From assembly GCA_934462825.1 (NCBI GenBank), contig CAKSIP010000002.1, positions 1-64,000 on the forward strand: a stretch of DNA of 64,000 nucleotides, read 5' to 3'. The position numbers were made by a program, and so were the translations under genes. Below are positions 60,813 through 64,000 of this stretch, piece after piece. The first letter of the stretch is position 1. The number at the start of each line of letters is the position of its first letter. The notes below the pieces were generated by a model, which made no database searches, was not told where the DNA came from, and saw only the letters and a program-made list of their open reading frames with translations. The stretch comes from an uncultured Eubacteriales bacterium (lineage in GTDB: Bacteria; Bacillota; Clostridia; Oscillospirales; CAG-272).

Positions 60813-62609
60813 ATGGCACAATTTTTGAATGCTTCGGATAAGCGCACCTGCTACTGCGCCGAGCTGTCCGAAAAAAATATTGGGGAAACCGTATGCGTGA
60901 TGGGCTGGGCGCAAAGACAGCGCGACCTGGGCGCACTGATTTTTATTGATTTGCGCGACCGTTCGGGGATCGTGCAGCTTGCCTTTGACGACAAGACCAA
61001 CCCGGAGCTGTTTAAGGCCGCCTTTGCCGTGCGCAGTGAGTTTGTGATCTGCGCCAAGGGAACCGTGCGGCATCGTGGCGAAGCCGCTGTCAACAAAAAC
61101 ATTCCCACCGGCCGCATCGAAGTGGCCGTGGAGGAAATGAAGATTCTTTCGACGGCGCAAACCCCGCCCTTTGAAATCGTGGAAAACAGCGACGTAAAGC
61201 CCGAGTTGCGCCTCAAGCACCGCTATCTCGATCTGCGGCGCCCCGATATGCAGCGCACCATCGCCGCACGCTCCAAGATTACCAAAATCGCAAGAGATTA
61301 TTACGCGGAAAACGGCTTTATCGACATCGAAACGCCGAACCTGATCGCACCCACCCCCGAAGGCGCACGGGATTACCTGGTTCCCAGCCGTGTGCATCAC
61401 GGGAAATTTTACGCCCTGCCGCAATCGCCCCAGCTTTATAAGCAGCTTTTGATGGTGTCGGGCTTCGACCGCTATTTCCAGATCGCGCGTTGCTTCCGCG
61501 ACGAGGACTTGCGCGCCGACCGTCAGCCGGAATTTACACAGATCGACACCGAAATGTCCTTTGTGACGGCCGACGACGTTATGAATATGCACGAGGGCTT
61601 TGTCAAACGGCTCTTTAAGGAATTTCTCGGCGTAGACCTCGGCGGCGCCTTCTTGCGGATGCCGTGGGCCGAGGCCATGGAGCGCTTCGGATCGGATAAG
61701 CCCGATTTGCGCTTCGGTTTTGAGCTGAAAAACCTGACCGACCTCTTTGTAAACAGCGAATTTAAGGTCTTTGCCGACAACACGTCCCCCTATCGAAGCG
61801 TGCGCGGCATCAATGTCAAGGGCGGCGCCAAGTTCTCCCGCAAGGAGATCGACGGTCTTGTGGACTTCGTCAAGACCTACCGCGCCAAGGGGCTTGCCTG
61901 GCTCAAGCTCAACGAGGCCGGGGAGATGTCCTCCTCGTTCGCCAAGTTTGTTTCGGACAAAGAGCTTTCCGCCCTGCGGGAACGCATGGAAGCGGAAAAC
62001 GGCGATTTGATCCTGATCGTGGCCGATAAGGACAAAACCGTGTTTGCGGCCCTGGGCGCGTTGCGCTGCGAGTGTGCCAAACGGCTCGGCCTGCTCGATT
62101 CCCATGACTATAAATTCTTGTGGGTGACGGAGTTCCCGCTGTTGGAATATGATGAGGACGAGGGGCGTTTTTACGCGATGCACCACCCCTTCACCAGCCC
62201 GATGGACGAGGACTTGCCGTACATTGATTCGGATCCCGGCCGCGTGAGAGCCAAGGCCTACGACATTGTGCTGAACGGCGTGGAGCTTGGCGGCGGATCC
62301 ATTCGGATTCACGATTTGGAGCTGCAGGCAAAAATGTTCTCCGTGCTCGGCATGACCAAGGAAGAAGCGGAGATGAAATTCGGCTTCTTGCTGGAAGCCT
62401 TCAAATACGGCGTGCCCCCGCACGGCGGCTTGGCCTTCGGTTTGGATCGCCTGATCATGCTGGTGCTGGGCATTGATGATATTCGTGACGTCATTGCTTT
62501 CCCGAAGGTGCAAAACGCTTCGGAGCTGATGTCCAAATGCCCGACCTATGCCGATCCCAAGGCGCTGGAGGAGCTTGGCATTGCCATCGTCGGCCCGGTA
62601 GAGGAATAA
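60813..62609 (+). CDS. aspS: Aspartyl-tRNA synthetase
   Basis: A 598-residue class II synthetase of the bacterial type. The N-terminal anticodon-binding OB domain has GWAQRQRDLGALIFIDLRDRSG, written here as QRDLGALIF and DLRDRSG. Motif 2 contains FRDEDLRADRQPEFTQ-like residues (RDEDLRADR, EFTQIDTEM), and motif 3 GLAFGLDRL. The bacterial insertion domain is present. Leu in RDLG, where non-discriminating enzymes have His, suggests strict charging of tRNA-Asp (from memory of those studies). It lies 144 bp after the phosphoribosyltransferase gene with no terminator seen. Confidence 0.97.
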   Translation: MAQFLNASDKRTCYCAELSEKNIGETVCVMGWAQRQRDLGALIFIDLRDRSGIVQLAFDDKTNPELFKAAFAVRSEFVICAKGTVRHRGEAAVNKNIPTGRIEVAVEEMKILSTAQTPPFEIVENSDVKPELRLKHRYLDLRRPDMQRTIAARSKITKIARDYYAENGFIDIETPNLIAPTPEGARDYLVPSRVHHGKFYALPQSPQLYKQLLMVSGFDRYFQIARCFRDEDLRADRQPEFTQIDTEMSFVTADDVMNMHEGFVKRLFKEFLGVDLGGAFLRMPWAEAMERFGSDKPDLRFGFELKNLTDLFVNSEFKVFADNTSPYRSVRGINVKGGAKFSRKEIDGLVDFVKTYRAKGLAWLKLNEAGEMSSSFAKFVSDKELSALRERMEAENGDLILIVADKDKTVFAALGALRCECAKRLGLLDSHDYKFLWVTEFPLLEYDEDEGRFYAMHHPFTSPMDEDLPYIDSDPGRVRAKAYDIVLNGVELGGGSIRIHDLELQAKMFSVLGMTKEEAEMKFGFLLEAFKYGVPPHGGLAFGLDRLIMLVLGIDDIRDVIAFPKVQNASELMSKCPTYADPKALEELGIAIVGPVEE

Positions 62610-62761
62610 AACAACGACCGGGCGTGCCGTGGGGACGCTTGCCAAGGGAGAGGAAGGCGGACTTGCTTATGCCGGAGGCGCTTCGGCGAGAGCCGCCGAC
62701 CGGAGGGCGGCGCCGAGCCTCTTTGCAAGCCTGCGACAACGAAAAGCAGAGGTGAGCATCC

Positions 62762-63178
62762 GTGCGAAACGAAAAAATAAGGGAAACAGAAACCCCGCTC
62801 GGAAGGGAGCGCGAACCGGGCGCGTGCGCCAAGCACGGCCGACGCATCCCCCACCCGAAGATAGCGGCGATGGTGACGGTGCTGATGCTGGCGGCCGTAG
62901 GGGCTGTCATTGCCTTTGACATTCCGTGCCTGTTTTTGCGCCTCTTTGGGATCCCCTGCCCGCTTTGCGGCATGACGCGCAGTATTTTGTGCGCCCTGCG
63001 GCTGGATTTTGTCGGCGCGTTCCGGTTTCACCCGATGTTCTGGGCGCTCCCGTATTGCTATTGGTGCTTTCTCACCGAGCTGGCCCCGACAGGGAATCGG
63101 CGCCTCGACCAAATCGGAATCGGCACGGTGGCCGGCTTGTTTGCGATAAGCTATGCCGTGCGACTGATCTCTTTATGA
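62762..63178 (+). CDS. DUF2752 membrane protein
   Basis: A 138-residue protein starting at GTG 62762 about 8 nt after GAGGTGA. The DUF2752 signature is clear: GIPCPLCGMTRSIL, then a short loop and FRFHPMFW. Two or three helices span residues 35-130. The family is widespread and uncharacterised; the CPLCGMT motif could bind a metal or thiol ligand. It lies just before a zinc-ribbon TM2 protein, and the two are often neighbours (from memory). Confidence 0.88.
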   Translation: MRNEKIRETETPLGREREPGACAKHGRRIPHPKIAAMVTVLMLAAVGAVIAFDIPCLFLRLFGIPCPLCGMTRSILCALRLDFVGAFRFHPMFWALPYCYWCFLTELAPTGNRRLDQIGIGTVAGLFAISYAVRLISL

Positions 63179-63234
63179 TAAAATATGAAATATGAAATAT
63201 GAAATAGAAAACAAATACAAAGGGAGGAAAAACT

Positions 63235-63771
63235 ATGTATTGCAAAAACTGCGGAAAAGAGGTTCGCTCGACCGACGCTGTGTGCGAAGCATGCGGCACT
63301 TCGGTGGGAGCGGGAACCAAGTTTTGCCAAAATTGCGGCGCACCCCTCAAGGATGGCGCGAAATTCTGTATGAATTGCGGAATGAAAGAGCAACAAGAAG
63401 CACCCAAGGCCGCGTTCTGCCCGAACTGCGGCGCTTCGATCCCTGCAGGAGCTACCTTCTGTGCGAACTGCGGCGTGAATCTTGCGGCCAAACCCAATCC
63501 CAATCCAAACGCCAATGCGTCCGTGCCCGCCGGGCAACAGAGATCGAAATTGGCGGCCGGTCTTTTGGGCATTTTCCTCGGAGGCCTCGGAATCCACAAT
63601 TTTTATCTCGGTCAGAACAAGCGCGGCTTGACACAGCTGCTTGTCAGTTGCCTGACTTGCGGAATCGGCATTTTGCCGATGCAGATTTGGGGCTTGGTGG
63701 AAGGCGTGTTTTACCTCACCGGGCGTGAAGGCTACACCACCGACGCCAATGGCGTTCCGCTTGGCGACTGA
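63235..63771 (+). CDS. Zinc-ribbon and TM2 domain protein
   Basis: A 178-residue protein. Five CxxCG knuckles in residues 1-85 (CKNCG, CEACG, CQNCG, CMNCG, then CPNCG and CANCG) form two or more zinc ribbons. An Asn/Pro linker follows (90-105), then a TM2 domain with two helices (AAGLLGIFLGGLGIHNFYLG, QIWGLVEGVFYL). TM2 proteins place small soluble domains at the membrane. A GGGAGG-type site precedes the ATG, and a short ATGAAAT repeat (63179-63212) forms the leader. Confidence 0.92.
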   Translation: MYCKNCGKEVRSTDAVCEACGTSVGAGTKFCQNCGAPLKDGAKFCMNCGMKEQQEAPKAAFCPNCGASIPAGATFCANCGVNLAAKPNPNPNANASVPAGQQRSKLAAGLLGIFLGGLGIHNFYLGQNKRGLTQLLVSCLTCGIGILPMQIWGLVEGVFYLTGREGYTTDANGVPLGD

Positions 63772-63867
63772 CGTCCGGCCGATGCAAGGCTGAGCGCGGC
63801 GACGGGAACGAGACGCCGAAGATAGGAAAAAGAGAGCGCTCCCCGGCTAAGGGGGAACTTCGTTGCA

Positions 63868-63892
63868 ACGCCGGGTTTTCCCGGCGTTTTGA
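63868..63892 (+). terminator. Terminator of the DUF2752-TM2 unit
   Basis: AACGCCGGG, TTTT loop, CCCGGCGTT and TTG. Confidence 0.85.
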
Positions 63893-63934
63893 CGTTGACG
63901 GGTTTTGCGTTTTTTCATACCTCAAAGGCCCGGC

Positions 63935-63985
63935 GCAGGGGAAGCCTTGTTGCAGGGGAAGCCTTGTCGCAGAGGAAACCGTACC
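63935..63985. repeat. 17-bp tandem repeat at the right edge
   Basis: GCAGGGGAAGCCTTGTT, then the same with a final C, then a diverged copy (starts 63935, 63952 and 63969). It may continue past the window. Confidence 0.8.
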
Positions 63986-64000
63986 ATAGGAAAACCCTTG

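Overview
The window reads as a chromosomal segment around the replication origin of a GC-rich, Gram-positive anaerobe of the class Clostridia, most like gut Oscillospirales or Christensenellales. The grounds are a dnaA-dnaN-recF-remB-gyrB-gyrA block, RNase J, lipobox lipoproteins, cohesin/dockerin-type surface modules, strong TTGACA-17-TATAAT promoters and AGGAGG-type ribosome binding sites. I see no phage, insertion sequence, rRNA operon or CRISPR array. Species assignment is inference.

Left part (1-12.3 kb, + strand): an exported lipoprotein with an endonuclease/exonuclease/phosphatase domain, then a tight four-gene Gld-type ABC operon (ATPase, permease, GldG-like subunit, DUF4340-like protein) and a Cys-rich protein with a His/acidic repeat linker. 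From 12.5 to 24.6 kb almost everything is on the - strand, co-oriented with a leftward fork: a trigger-factor-like lipoprotein, rpmF-yceD, a flavin reductase-like protein, a membrane protein/J-domain/DUF5685 cluster, a SurA/PrsA-like foldase, RNase J with an unusually long leader, and a small membrane protein.

Origin part (25.2-38.5 kb, + strand): AbrB-type regulator, dnaA, a 950-bp gap with six DnaA boxes (probable oriC), dnaN, recF, remB, gyrB, maf, mreB, gyrA. The order matches Bacillus except that the S4-domain gene rlbA is missing and maf-mreB sit between the gyrase genes. GyrA carries Ala and Gly at the two classical quinolone-contact positions.

Right part (38.5-64 kb): orphan MazF/PemK-type toxin; tRNA-Glu followed by six tandem 95-bp terminator-like units; MscS channel; a heterodimeric ABC exporter; an AraC regulator divergent from a GH4 alpha-galactosidase; tRNA-Lys; nagB with duplicated promoters; a MacB/LolD-type ABC transporter with a His-rich extracytoplasmic loop plus a lipoprotein; a giant secreted protein made of about 32 Cys-Cys-Cys-His repeats ending in cohesin-like and dockerin-like domains; its membrane-anchored partner; a phosphoribosyltransferase; aspS; a DUF2752 protein; and a zinc-ribbon TM2 protein.

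Two themes stand out. First, intergenic DNA is full of short degenerate tandem repeats of many unrelated unit lengths, some of which lie in leaders, terminators and coding linkers. Second, the 49.4-59.5 kb stretch looks like a metal-linked surface system: a possible metal ABC transporter beside two surface proteins with about 40 potential CCCH metal sites, joined by a cohesin/dockerin pair.
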